From NCBI RefSeq assembly GCF_000243415.2, contig NZ_KI912270.1:992001-1056000 (forward strand): a stretch of DNA of 64,000 bases, read 5' to 3'. The DNA is from Mycolicibacterium tusciae JS617 (lineage in GTDB: Bacteria; Actinomycetota; Actinomycetes; Mycobacteriales; Mycobacteriaceae). Both the position numbers and the translations under genes were made by a program. Of this stretch, positions 37,801-42,993 are shown piece after piece. The notes beneath the pieces are model-generated. The model was given only the letters and a program-made list of their open reading frames with translations, was not told the DNA's origin and made no database searches. The stretch's first letter is position 1. Every line of letters begins with the position of its first letter.

Positions 37801-38655
37801 GTTGCGCTCGCGACGTTCCATGAACTCAGCGCGTCGGCATCGCTGCTGGAGAATGCAGTAACGGCGGTCCTCGCCCGCGTGGTGGACGCTTTCAACCGTC
37901 GCGACATCGACAGCTATCTTTCCCTTTTCGACGACGACGGCCGATACGAGGATCGGCGAAAAGGGCTGCGTGACGTGGGGCCAATCAAGCCGGACTACGC
38001 GCGCGCGATAGTCCTTGAGGCGGGTACGGGTTGGCAGGAAGAAATCGAATGCATCGCCGTCAGGGGAACGCATCTGCTCTTATGCCGCGCGATGTTCCGC
38101 GACCACAGCGAAGTCGACCGTCCGGTTGTTGTAGAGGCTTTGGTTCTCGCTGAAGTCACCGACGGCGGATTGATCTCTGCCTTCGTGATTTTCGATCCCG
38201 ACGACATCAACGGGGCCTTCGCTGAGCTCACCAATCGGTGGATCGCATCGGGAGAGGTCGAGCACCCAGAGGTCATCGAGGCCATGAGCCGGCTTTTCGA
38301 GTGCGCCAACCGCCATGATTGGGACGGGCTCGCCGCAATTGAAGCCGACGCCGCCTACGTGAATCACCGACAGTTGGCGACTGGAGACGAAATTGCCGAC
38401 CACTGGTCGTCACTCCGCATGATGGCCTCGCTGATCCCCGACCTACGCGTGGTGGTCGCCGACGTCCCCGTGTACTCCGCCATTGGCGTCGTGACCAACA
38501 TCGTCGTCAAGGGCTCGACAGTCGAGGGTGCCGAAATCGAGCTACCGGCCGTGATCATCCTCGTCTTCAACGGGTCCCACCTCACGCGCATGGAGGCCTT
38601 CGATCTCGACCAACGCGATCAGGCACTCGCTCGCTTCGACGAGCTCAACGGTTAG
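25858..38655 (+). CDS. Giant SARP-cyclase-STAND ATPase regulator with 22 NTF2-like modules
   Basis: A 4265-residue protein from the ATG at 25858 (MTTLQRVELGVLG). The order is: SARP-type winged helix (about 5-97), BTAD (about 98-245), class III nucleotide cyclase (about 258-425), STAND ATPase (about 460-760), TPR-like helices (about 800-1270), then 22 SnoaL/NTF2-like modules (1283-4265). The cyclase keeps Asp268 (TDIEGST), Lys307, Asp313, Asp364, Asn371 and Arg375, so cAMP synthesis is possible. The ATPase has Walker A GEPGVGKT (487-494) and Walker B VLDDLHW (around 602-606). Related mycobacterial regulators (the Rv0386/Rv1358/Rv2488c group) combine cyclase and ATPase with LuxR domains and have no such tail. 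The module array replaces the usual sensor. Codons late in the array end in A/T more often than in neighbours. The target genes and ligand are unknown. Confidence 0.9.
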   Translation: MTTLQRVELGVLGPLQVRQYGLPVSIPGAKPRAILTMLGLHGDSVVSADTLVELLWGDDPPRTVAKALQTHISSLRRVLGDGFVLTAGTGWTLSTTEVDATRYKLAAKMGRAAAASGDISQAVVHFDEALSLWRGIPELPDGPRGVPEKTRWVEGHAALVEDRADALLATGRAAEIIGELEAAIADAPLRERRWGQLMLALYRAGRQGEALAAYQRARSLLADELGVDPGPSLRRLEAAIVSQDDALEIPVSQHLSTVTKAVTFLLTDIEGSTAAWEAQANAMAVALARHDEIVEQVVTSRGGRLIKTRGEGDATFSVFDRPSGAAAAAIELQEAIRHEPWVLSEPMRIRVALHSGEVELRDGDYFGRAVNRAARLRSLAAGGQILCSGATAELVIDTLSDDVLLIDLGSRHLKNLARPEHVFELRLETTEYPSASTADAPPMERPDLPAVLAGPGPFVGRVSELERLLAGWQLTLDAGTSAVLIAGEPGVGKTRLAGEWTRQAYEQGAVVLYGRCDEDLGAPYQPFAEALRSLVPCVGANRLRGLRGVEALLALVPGLTEVLPDLTAPSRADADTERYALFDAVVALLGIASASAPVVLVLDDLHWAAKPTLLLLRHLLRFGEHARVQIVGTYRSTDLDRSHPLAAMLADLHRSAGSGSANRIQLNGLDEDDVTAYVAEAGYDDEELARALASVTGGNPFFLIEALRHVDESGGHWDPSTLPQGVREAVSRRLSRLPAETNKALAAAAVVGSRFAVDLVERVVGEDLVDAFDQASKAGIVIEEPGGRYRFNHAIVRQSLLAELASVRRMRLHQRIAASLEVEQGADDELLAELAYHYFECAWAGNAAKAVDYCRRAADQAMARLAYEGAADLYDKALHALDELDDDLPDRTDLQAELLVARCEALLAAGDVGSAGGAVSQLQNAAADSARLAAWGTCFDGQLSMLTDPERLDEIETALGSAAEELAGLDDAAGEAKAHTVRAGCLARLGRIGDCETALDQALTAARRAGEHRRVNAVLAGAPLAALWGPNPVPRAGGRCLDVVRLLRITTGSPVVEATSTRCQGVLDAFRGRAAAGRQLIDSARRSLTELGMRHALLEVEQFAGIVEMVADDPASAEPHLRRAYNGFRRMGLEADTAETAALLARACLALGRDADADELCTESEDLSGHALKASIAWRTVRAQLLARGGAHDEARRVAAEAVTWAERTDLLVDHGDACLAMATVLDISGDAAGARAAAEKAVGLYELKGAAALAEKARRLLDGREVPTAAAQPDIPVVQFDNACVRALARLNDAAAREAWDEAEQLFASDVSVESHRKIVGYPRMDLPSGEYSYQMSHFLETGIVKYQFVPIAVHGERLALTRLTVGTADLSSGAPQDEMLQVVGVDEQGRIALQVVFDIEDFDAAMAELDAQHARLKDAPAGVTENECVRVLRALDDAYDRVAWDEVEQHVAAVVSVESRRRVVGQVPHDLPFSEWAAEAKRFREMLGAVRYRHDVVAIRGERVALTSLKVGPDDQSPGAPRDELLQLYGLNQEGRIALQIWFDVDDMDTAMAELDARHARLDGPNSRPALDNSASRVDHQVNTLVADSRWDDIAALFIDDIRLDDRRRGLSRVDAGRGEAIAELKTIADLGVTNIASDVIAIRGERLVLGRVRGESSGSEAYFVELLRIAEIDADGRVVGYVAFDLDDIDAAVAELDVRYLAGEAGPHSHTWSVMTHAYAVLNRRGLPATTPDWVNVDHRRGTSFAPGDMTAYISAAWADLEQDLRIHIEAVHRLSDRGAVLTQVLKGTTHERFDAEWRTINLYTVDGALIDRCELFEETDLDAALARFDELSRPAPQLENAASQVDKRFQACFAARDWDAMAEILSDGTSIEDRRRVVNAGNQHGRDAELTVHAYAAVGSENVASTVVAVRGQRLALSHYRFSGADRRPDAFRIELLAVAEIDADERMAAVVVFDPEDIDAAFAELDARYLAGEAADYARTWSAITQGYAAANRGELAATAPDVANIDHRRVAMIESGELVPYLRNTFDEFANIRTYLEAVHRVTDLGAVVTHVGAGTSKEGFDAEWRMINVIVVDGDLISRSETFEEGDLDAALAKFDELSRPAPRLENPASQLCERFLASFGDRDWDVIADLFAEGYCLEDRRRTVNSGVRRGRDDAIEDMRAAVDVGLWANLSSAVIATRGDRLALMHLRASGHDPEASQLDVLQVIETDADERFADVAVLDVEDVNAAIAELDARYLAGEAAPHAQTMSVITDVYTALNRHELSPTTADWVNIDHRQGAPFAPGDLIAYLRASWDQVPDMSFRIEAVHRLSELGAVFTQVMKGTSQEGFDAEWRLVEIMTVEGDVVSRAEIFDEADLDAALAKFDALNCPMPRLENAASRVSDHLRASFAARDWAAMGDLLADDFHGDDHRPLVNVDLHGPDAVVESFRAGAELGIPDATSIVYAIRGERLVLARVRYSVSDTEPDAFNVDLLQIVEIDGDERIAGMVTFDIDDIDAAFAELDARFVAREAAPHAQTWSVIVGNVAAFNKHEPPAWTPNVVNVDHRRVTAVAPGDKAAYIRATWDQTPDVRIHIEAAHRLNDLGAVVTYHTSGTSLQGFGAEWRGIAVSTIDGGRINRSELFDEADLDAALARFDELSRPVPRLENAASQMYDRFLAHFAAHEWDALAGILAVDMLHDDRRGLGAGIRYGRDAEIENVRATAGLGSINAISTVIATRGERLALTRNRFSIEEQGVDAFQLEVLGIVEINADNMIATRVGFDLDDIDAAFEELDSRYAAGEAAPYANTWSVIMGAYAAFNRREPLPTTPGWVNVDHRRGTTVASGDLKAFIRAAWDDTPDARIYIQAVHRLSEIGAVTTGASQGTSREGFDAEWREIAVTTVDDNKVSRSELFDEADLDAARARFDELSRPVPRLENTATKVEERFQAYFAARDWAAMGQVLADEIFADDRRRVVNAGIRHGRDAKIADMRATADLGTKNGTSTVVAIRGQRLALVRIRLSGRDHRPDAFHTEMLGIVEISADSRMAIRILFDVDDIDAAFAELDARYLAGEGAPHARTWSVIAEAYAAFNRRELAATTPDWVNIDHRRGAAFAPGDFIAYIRAAWDDSPDTKSHIAAVHRLSKLGAVVTDVTQGISQVGFDAEWREIHLLTVDGEMLSRSELFDEADLDTALARFDELNRPMPRLENAASRLEARCQALITVADWNAMAGLMSDDISIDDRRRVVNAGLRHGRDVVIEDLRVGKEIGLTRVTPTAIATRGELLTLRHIHYGADDQRPEGAQIDLVQIVEVGLDDRIRSIVLFDMDDIDDAFKELETRYLTGEAAAHARTWSVIAQTFAAFNRREHFATDWAFFDHRRHTPFAPSVLAASMHAVRDLTPDLKIYLDTVHRLSDHGAVVANTSHGTSPEGFDAEWQMIQLLTVDGDQINRCELFDEADLDAALARFDELSCPTGRLENAVSRTYERLLTHFAARDWAAMAEILAPDVFGDDRRRVVNAGVQHGRDALIASMQATAEVGVESMTPTVITTRGERLALTCVRSSVRRGEFTADVLSIVEIDADNRIAAGVVFDPADLDSAFEELDARYLAGEAADYAHTWSVMAQAFAATNRREIPEFTPDFVSIDHRRARAFAPGDLTAYIRATWDLAPDVIAYAEAVHRLSNFGAVFTQAVNGTSQHGFEAEWREICVATIEGDRINRIELFDETDLDAALARFDELHAHTPRLESAANQVVERFNAYFANRNWDAMAELLVDDFASDDRRRVVNSGVRRGRGGEITSSQAMAELGGVSITSIPIATRGKHLVLSHFCASADDQLQTEGIGVIEINTDNEIVARVMFDPNDLDAAFEELDARYLAGEAAAHSRTWSALARGYAAINRQELASTTLNWVSIDHRRGTAFAPGDLAAYLRAGRDLTVRAAIYIEAVHRLTNRGAVVSHRVYATSYGGFDAEWREIIIVMFEGDLINRCELFEEADLDVALATFHELSASASLLENAVTAVLARVVDAFNRRDIDSYLSLFDDDGRYEDRRKGLRDVGPIKPDYARAIVLEAGTGWQEEIECIAVRGTHLLLCRAMFRDHSEVDRPVVVEALVLAEVTDGGLISAFVIFDPDDINGAFAELTNRWIASGEVEHPEVIEAMSRLFECANRHDWDGLAAIEADAAYVNHRQLATGDEIADHWSSLRMMASLIPDLRVVVADVPVYSAIGVVTNIVVKGSTVEGAEIELPAVIILVFNGSHLTRMEAFDLDQRDQALARFDELNG
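29704..38652 (+). repeat. Tandem NTF2-like module array (2 singles + 10 double units of about 810 bp)
   Basis: Unit boundaries fall at the recurring Leu-Glu-Asn-Ala junction: singles 29704-30138 and 30139-30579; doubles starting at 30580, 31387, 32197, 33007, 33817, 34627, 35440, 36247, 37051 and 37852, each 267-271 codons. A modules (about 130 aa) carry DDRRRVVN, AIRGERLAL and FDDIDAAFAELDARYLAGEA-like motifs. B modules (about 138 aa) carry VNIDHRRGTAFAPGDL, EAVHRLS..GAV, GFDAEWR and ELFDEADLDAALARFDEL. The last unit is the most divergent and lacks the HRR motif. The end-of-unit DNA is strongly conserved between copies. Confidence 0.9.
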
Positions 38656-38694
38656 AGATAGTCATCACCGGTCGTTGCCAACCTCTGCGCGAGA

Positions 38695-39954
38695 TTAGTT
38701 GACGGTCGGTGGTTTTGGTTGGAAGGGGTCGTACCACTTCCACTGGGCGTGTTCGCCGAGGGGTCCGCGGTAGGGGGCCACGTCGGGTGGGGGTCGATTC
38801 GGTGGTCGGGCAAGCGATCCGGCGCTGAGTTCTTGGCCGTCACTGTCGGTGACAGTGAGGTTCTCGGGTGGTCCGGTGATGGTAATGACGCCGCGGTGAT
38901 GCAGCCGGTGATGGTAAGGACAGAGCAGCACCAGGTTGTGCAGTTCGGTGGGCCCGCCGTCTTCCCAATGGTCAATGTGGTGGGCGTGCAAACCGCGGGT
39001 GGCCCCGCAACCGGGCACCGCACACGTGGGGTGGCGAAACTCCAGCGCACGACGCAACCGACGGTTGATCGTGCGGGTGCTGCGCCCGGCGCCGATGGGT
39101 TGCCCGTCGCGGTGAAACCACACCTCGCAGGTGGCGTCACACGTCAGGTATCGGCGCTCAGCGTCGGACAGCAGCGGCCCCAGATGCAACCCTGCGACAC
39201 GGTCTTTGACGTCCAGGTGCACCACCACGGTGGTGCGCTGCCCGTGGGGCCGACGGACCGCGTCAGCGTCCCACCCAGCTTCGACCAGACTCATGAACGC
39301 ATCACCGGTGGTCGGCAACGGCGGCGAGAACTCTGCGCAGTGGTCGCCGTTGTCATGGTCACGTTTCCACTCGGCGATCAACGCATCCAGATGTGACTGC
39401 AAGGCCGCATCGAAGGTGGCCGCGTCCACCGGGCCCAGTTTGATCTTCCAGGTGGTGGACTGCTCGTCGCTGGTCTTGGTGACCGAACGTTCCGGCACCG
39501 GGTCGGCGTAGGGGTCGGGTTCGGGTTCGGGGCGCGGTTCCAGCTTGAGTGCGGTGTTGAGTTGGTTGACGGTGGCGACTTCGGCCAGCGCCACGTAGTG
39601 CTCATCAGATCCGGTGGCGGCTTTCTCGGCGATGATGCCGACCTGATCCAGGGACAGTCGCCCTTCGCGCAGGCCGGCCACGCAGCGCGGAAACTCGGGC
39701 AGCCGGTGGGCGATGGTGGCGATCTTGTGGGCATTTCGCTCCGAGCTTCCGGTCTTCCACGCCACCAGCGCCGCCACTGACCGGGCACCGGTGATCCCGA
39801 CCAGATTGCCGTGATCCATCTCGGCCACGATGTCCACGATGCGCCCATCGATGGCATTGCGCTGACCCATCAACTCACCCAGCTCGCCGAACAACACCTC
39901 CAAACGGTCCTTCGGACGCACCACCGGAGCATCAAGTGAGGCGGTCGAAGACAT
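38695..39954 (-). CDS. DUF222 / HNH endonuclease (13E12 repeat family)
   Basis: About 419 residues from the ATG at 39954 (MSSTASLDAP). Longer starts overlap the divergent ArsR gene. Residues about 15-150 are the DUF222 region. The C-terminal HNH domain reads HPTCAVPGCGATRGLHAHHI, then DHWEDGGPT and the CPYHHRLHH zinc/HNH block. These proteins are multi-copy in mycobacteria (REP13E12) and serve as targets for phiRv1-type integration; their biochemical role is unclear. No terminal repeats or integrase are next to it. It converges on the giant gene, 39 bp apart. Confidence 0.85.
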   Translation of the reverse strand: MSSTASLDAPVVRPKDRLEVLFGELGELMGQRNAIDGRIVDIVAEMDHGNLVGITGARSVAALVAWKTGSSERNAHKIATIAHRLPEFPRCVAGLREGRLSLDQVGIIAEKAATGSDEHYVALAEVATVNQLNTALKLEPRPEPEPDPYADPVPERSVTKTSDEQSTTWKIKLGPVDAATFDAALQSHLDALIAEWKRDHDNGDHCAEFSPPLPTTGDAFMSLVEAGWDADAVRRPHGQRTTVVVHLDVKDRVAGLHLGPLLSDAERRYLTCDATCEVWFHRDGQPIGAGRSTRTINRRLRRALEFRHPTCAVPGCGATRGLHAHHIDHWEDGGPTELHNLVLLCPYHHRLHHRGVITITGPPENLTVTDSDGQELSAGSLARPPNRPPPDVAPYRGPLGEHAQWKWYDPFQPKPPTVN

Positions 39955-40011
39955 AACCCCATCAAAACAGAAGGGTCCGACAGATTTTGGCCTGCGGAAC
40001 GCGCCCGACCA

Positions 40012-40041
40012 TTGACATGCAGCCGCAAGGCTGCCTATGGT
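40012..40041 (+). promoter_or_regulatory. Promoter of the ArsR-DUF899 operon
   Basis: TTGACA (40012-40017) and TATGGT (40036-40041) are separated by 18 bp, giving a good housekeeping-type promoter about 35 bp before the ArsR start. The first ArsR operator copy lies in the spacer. Confidence 0.6.
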
Positions 40042-40066
40042 GGATATGCAGCCAGGCAGCTGCATA
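40017..40066. promoter_or_regulatory. Duplicated ArsR operator ATGCAGC-N6-GCTGC
   Basis: Copy one (40017-40036) is ATGCAGC-N6-GCTGCCT. Copy two (40045-40066) is the perfect dyad TATGCAGC-N6-GCTGCATA. The copies are 29 bp apart, nearly three helical turns, on one face of the DNA. They overlap the promoter and the leader of the ArsR gene, so autorepression is the natural reading. Confidence 0.7.
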
Positions 40067-40074
40067 AATCGGTT

Positions 40075-40860
40075 ATGACAGAGACAAATGAGGTATTCAA
40101 AGCGCTGGCAGACCCCAGTCGGCGCCTGCTGCTCGACAGCCTCAACGCACGCACCGGGCAGACTCTGCGCGATCTTTGCGCGGAGCTTTCGATGGCGCGG
40201 CAGTCGGTCAGCAAGCACCTTGCGGTGCTGGAGGCGGCCAACCTCGTCACGACGGTGTGGCGGGGGAGAGAAAAGCTGCACTACCTCAACGCCGAACCGA
40301 TCAATGCCATCGCCGACCGCTGGATCAATCAATACGACCGCGCGCGAGTACAGACGCTCGCCGACCTCAAAACAGCATTGGAGACCGAACCGATGAGCAA
40401 TAGCGCCGATTTCGTCTACACGACCTACATCCGCACTACACCCGAAAAGCTATGGCAGGCCATCACCGACCCGGCATTCTCAAACCGCTACATGGGCCAC
40501 GCCGTCGTCTCGGACTTCGAGAAGGGGTCGACGTATGTGTGGCAGGACTGCAGCGGCCTCGAGATCGAAAGCTCGGATCAGGTAATCCTCGAGTCGGAGC
40601 CGTATCGCAGGCTCGCGTTCACTTTTCACACCTTCGTGCCCGAACTCAGCTCACTGGGCCTCGATGCGGACGTCATCGCCAAAGCCGCGACCGAACGGCG
40701 ATCCAAGGTGTCCTTCGATATCGAGCCGGTCGACGATGGCCAGGTGAAGCTGACCGTCGTCCATGATGACTTCCCGCCGGAAAGCACTGTGCGCGGACTG
40801 ATCTCCGGTGGTTGGCCGTGGAAGTTGTCGAACCTCAAGACTGCCCTGGAAGAGTCGTGA
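40075..40860 (+). CDS. ArsR-type HTH fused to an SRPBCC (AHSA1-like) domain
   Basis: A 261-residue fusion starting at the ATG at 40075. Residues about 1-95 form an ArsR winged helix (FKALADPSRRLLLDSL, MARQSVSKHLAVLEAANLV) without obvious metal-binding cysteines. Residues about 104-261 are an SRPBCC/AHSA1-like ligand domain (YIRTTPEKLWQAITDPAFS, GGWPWKLSNLKTALEES). The fused pocket probably senses a small organic ligand. The stop overlaps the GTG of the next gene (GTGA), so it heads an operon with two DUF899 genes. Confidence 0.85.
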   Translation: MTETNEVFKALADPSRRLLLDSLNARTGQTLRDLCAELSMARQSVSKHLAVLEAANLVTTVWRGREKLHYLNAEPINAIADRWINQYDRARVQTLADLKTALETEPMSNSADFVYTTYIRTTPEKLWQAITDPAFSNRYMGHAVVSDFEKGSTYVWQDCSGLEIESSDQVILESEPYRRLAFTFHTFVPELSSLGLDADVIAKAATERRSKVSFDIEPVDDGQVKLTVVHDDFPPESTVRGLISGGWPWKLSNLKTALEES

Positions 40861-41582
40861 CGGGGATACCCAAGGTGGTCGACCGGGCGATGTGGCAGGC
40901 AGAGATCGACGCGCTTCGGATCCGCGAGAAAGCGCACACCCGGCACGGCGATGCGGTCGCGGCCGCCCGTCGCCGGCTACCCATGGTTGAGATCGACGGC
41001 ACAACGAGCCTCGTCGGGGCGAACGGGACGGTCACGCTGCTTGACGCGTTCGAGGGGCGCCGCCAACTGATCGCGTACTACTTCATGTGGCACACAGGTC
41101 ATTCCGCGGCCGAACAATGCGAGGGCTGCACATGGTGCACCACGCACGTCGCCGAGCTGTCGTATCTGCATTCGCGCGACATCACCTACGCGGTGTTCTG
41201 CCAGGGCCCGTACGACGAGAGTCGCCGTTACCGCGATTTCATGGGCTGGGAGATGCCGTGGTATTCGGCGCAAGAATCCCTTGACGCCTTGCTCGTCGGA
41301 CGCCAGAAGGGCCTGATGCACCTCGTCTGCTACTTGCGCGACGGTGACCGCGTGTTCGAAACCTACTGGACGAATTACCGCGGCGTGGAGGTGATGGATT
41401 ACAGCCTCGCGCTGATGGATCTCACCGTGTATGGGCGTCAGGAGGAGTGGGAGGACTCGCCGAGTAACTGGCCGATATTCCCGCTCGGCGACGACCGCCA
41501 GCCTATGCGTAAGGACGGACGCCCGATCGCCCAGTGGTCTCGGCTGCAGGCCGGTCGCTCCGATGAGCTGGCAGCGAAATAG
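40857..41582 (+). CDS. DUF899 thioredoxin-like protein (first copy)
   Basis: About 241 residues from a GTG at 40857 that overlaps the ArsR-SRPBCC stop. DUF899 proteins have a thioredoxin-like fold. Here the region after the GRRQLIAYYFMWHTG strand carries a Cys cluster CEGCTWC, and further on come VFCQGPYDESRRYRDFMGW and YGRQEEWEDSP. A thiol-disulfide or peroxide-type role is plausible but unproven. It forms an operon with the regulator and with a second, diverged DUF899 gene. Confidence 0.8.
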   Translation: MTGIPKVVDRAMWQAEIDALRIREKAHTRHGDAVAAARRRLPMVEIDGTTSLVGANGTVTLLDAFEGRRQLIAYYFMWHTGHSAAEQCEGCTWCTTHVAELSYLHSRDITYAVFCQGPYDESRRYRDFMGWEMPWYSAQESLDALLVGRQKGLMHLVCYLRDGDRVFETYWTNYRGVEVMDYSLALMDLTVYGRQEEWEDSPSNWPIFPLGDDRQPMRKDGRPIAQWSRLQAGRSDELAAK

Positions 41583-41597
41583 GAAGGGAGAGAAGCG

Positions 41598-42317
41598 ATG
41601 AAGACACCACCGATCGTGTCGGCGGGGGAGTGGCACGCGGCGCTGAACGACATGCTGACCAAAGAAAAAGAGGTGCAACGCGCTCGCGACGCGCTGGCCG
41701 CCCAACGACGTCGCATGCCATGGACACTCGTCGAAAAGGACTACGTGTTCGACGGACCCGACGGCAAGCTGAGCCTGCTCGACCTCTTCGACGGCCGTCG
41801 TCAGCTCATCATCTATCGCGCCTTCATCGAACCCGGCACCGGCGGCGACGACGTTCCCGGGCACCCAGGCTGGCCCGAACACGGTTGTGTGGGTTGCTCG
41901 TTGATGGCCGATCACGTTCCGAACCTTGCGCACCTCAACGCGCGCGACACCACATTCGTCTACGTGTCCCGCGCCACCCAACCCGATCTGGAGCGGATGA
42001 AGGCGAAGATGGGCTGGCGCCACCCGTGGTTCAGCATCACTGACACCTTCGACAACGACTTCGGCGTCGACCTGTGGCACGGCACCAACGCGTTCATCCG
42101 TGACGAGAACGACCGAATCTTCCGTACCTACATGATCAGTGGACGCGGCGACGAGGTCTTCGTGGGCACCTGGAACCTGCTCGACATGACGGCGCTTGGC
42201 CGACAGGAAGTTTGGGAAGACTCACCCGAGGGTTATCCGCAAAGCCCACCGTATGAGTGGTGGCGCTGGAACGATACCTACGCGGAGCAGGGGCATAGCC
42301 CAGGCAAATGCTGCTGA
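41598..42317 (+). CDS. DUF899 thioredoxin-like protein (second copy)
   Basis: A 239-residue homologue of the preceding gene, 15 bp downstream with GGAAGGGAGAGA before the ATG. It has the matching layout: RRMPWTLVEKDYVFDGPDGK, GRRQLIIYRAF, a Cys pair CVGC in place of the three-Cys cluster, LERMKAKMGWRHPWFS, and the same YGRQ-type ending LGRQEVWEDSPEGYP. Two unlike copies in one operon suggest a heterodimer or two related substrates. Confidence 0.8.
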   Translation: MKTPPIVSAGEWHAALNDMLTKEKEVQRARDALAAQRRRMPWTLVEKDYVFDGPDGKLSLLDLFDGRRQLIIYRAFIEPGTGGDDVPGHPGWPEHGCVGCSLMADHVPNLAHLNARDTTFVYVSRATQPDLERMKAKMGWRHPWFSITDTFDNDFGVDLWHGTNAFIRDENDRIFRTYMISGRGDEVFVGTWNLLDMTALGRQEVWEDSPEGYPQSPPYEWWRWNDTYAEQGHSPGKCC

Positions 42318-42318
42318 C

Positions 42319-42960
42319 CTACGCGTCCACGCTCGCCAGCGCCTGTTCGACGATCTCCGACCACCGTGCAGAGTCGACGGTTTCGACCGGGGTCTGGCCG
42401 GCGAACGCGCTGGAAATCACGATGTCGGGCTCGACGGTACCGAGCAGCTTGATGCTGTCTCGCATAGCAGCCGCATCACCGCGACCCGGCACGACGAACG
42501 TCGACCACGTGCCATCGCCGGCGGGAAAGATGGTGTCGCCGGTGAAGAGGTACCGTTCGGCACCCGTGACCAAATAGCAGGTACTACCCGGCGAATGTCC
42601 AGGCGTGGGAAGCACTTCCACATCGTTGCTATCGACATGCCTGACCGCATCCAGCGGCACGTCGACACGGCCGTGTTCGGCAATTGCCTCCAGTTCGGCT
42701 GCGGGAGCGTGCAGCTGAGAGCCGAAACGCTCGGCGATTCGGGCGAGGTTAGGGCCCGCCTCGTCGAGGTGAGACAGATACTGGGCGCTCACCCCGCCCA
42801 GAGCGTCGATCGCATCGAAGTCAGCCCCACTGGCGGGAGAGTAAAACAACACATTCCCGGTCGGCCGTCGCCACAGGTAGGCGTGTGTGGTCAAGCCCGG
42901 GAACGGTGAGTCCATTCGCGTCTGAAAGAGATCATCACGGATCCTGGTCAAAGTCGTCAT
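42319..42960 (-). CDS. MBL-fold metallo-hydrolase-like protein
   Basis: About 213 residues from the ATG at 42960 (MTTLTRIRDDL). It has the metallo-beta-lactamase layout: a loop at YLSHLDEAG where HxHxDH would be, then TPGHSPGST with the third His and FTGDTIFP with the bridging Asp. The first metal motif is degenerate, so it may bind only one metal or be non-catalytic. It converges on the DUF899 operon with one base between stops. Confidence 0.75.
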   Translation of the reverse strand: MTTLTRIRDDLFQTRMDSPFPGLTTHAYLWRRPTGNVLFYSPASGADFDAIDALGGVSAQYLSHLDEAGPNLARIAERFGSQLHAPAAELEAIAEHGRVDVPLDAVRHVDSNDVEVLPTPGHSPGSTCYLVTGAERYLFTGDTIFPAGDGTWSTFVVPGRGDAAAMRDSIKLLGTVEPDIVISSAFAGQTPVETVDSARWSEIVEQALASVDA

Positions 42961-42993
42961 GACTCCACCCTGCTTCCTCAACCATTGTTGAGG

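Noticed and set aside
29704-38652. CRISPR-like or minisatellite array
   Set aside because: Units are about 810 bp, coding and in frame, with diverged interiors, so this is domain duplication.
25858-38655. Reading the giant gene as a polyketide or non-ribosomal peptide synthase
   Set aside because: No ketosynthase, acyltransferase, adenylation, condensation or carrier motifs occur. The repeats are about 135 residues and NTF2-like.
38695-39954. Complete mobile element around the HNH gene
   Set aside because: No terminal inverted repeats, target duplication or integrase/transposase could be seen at the flanks.
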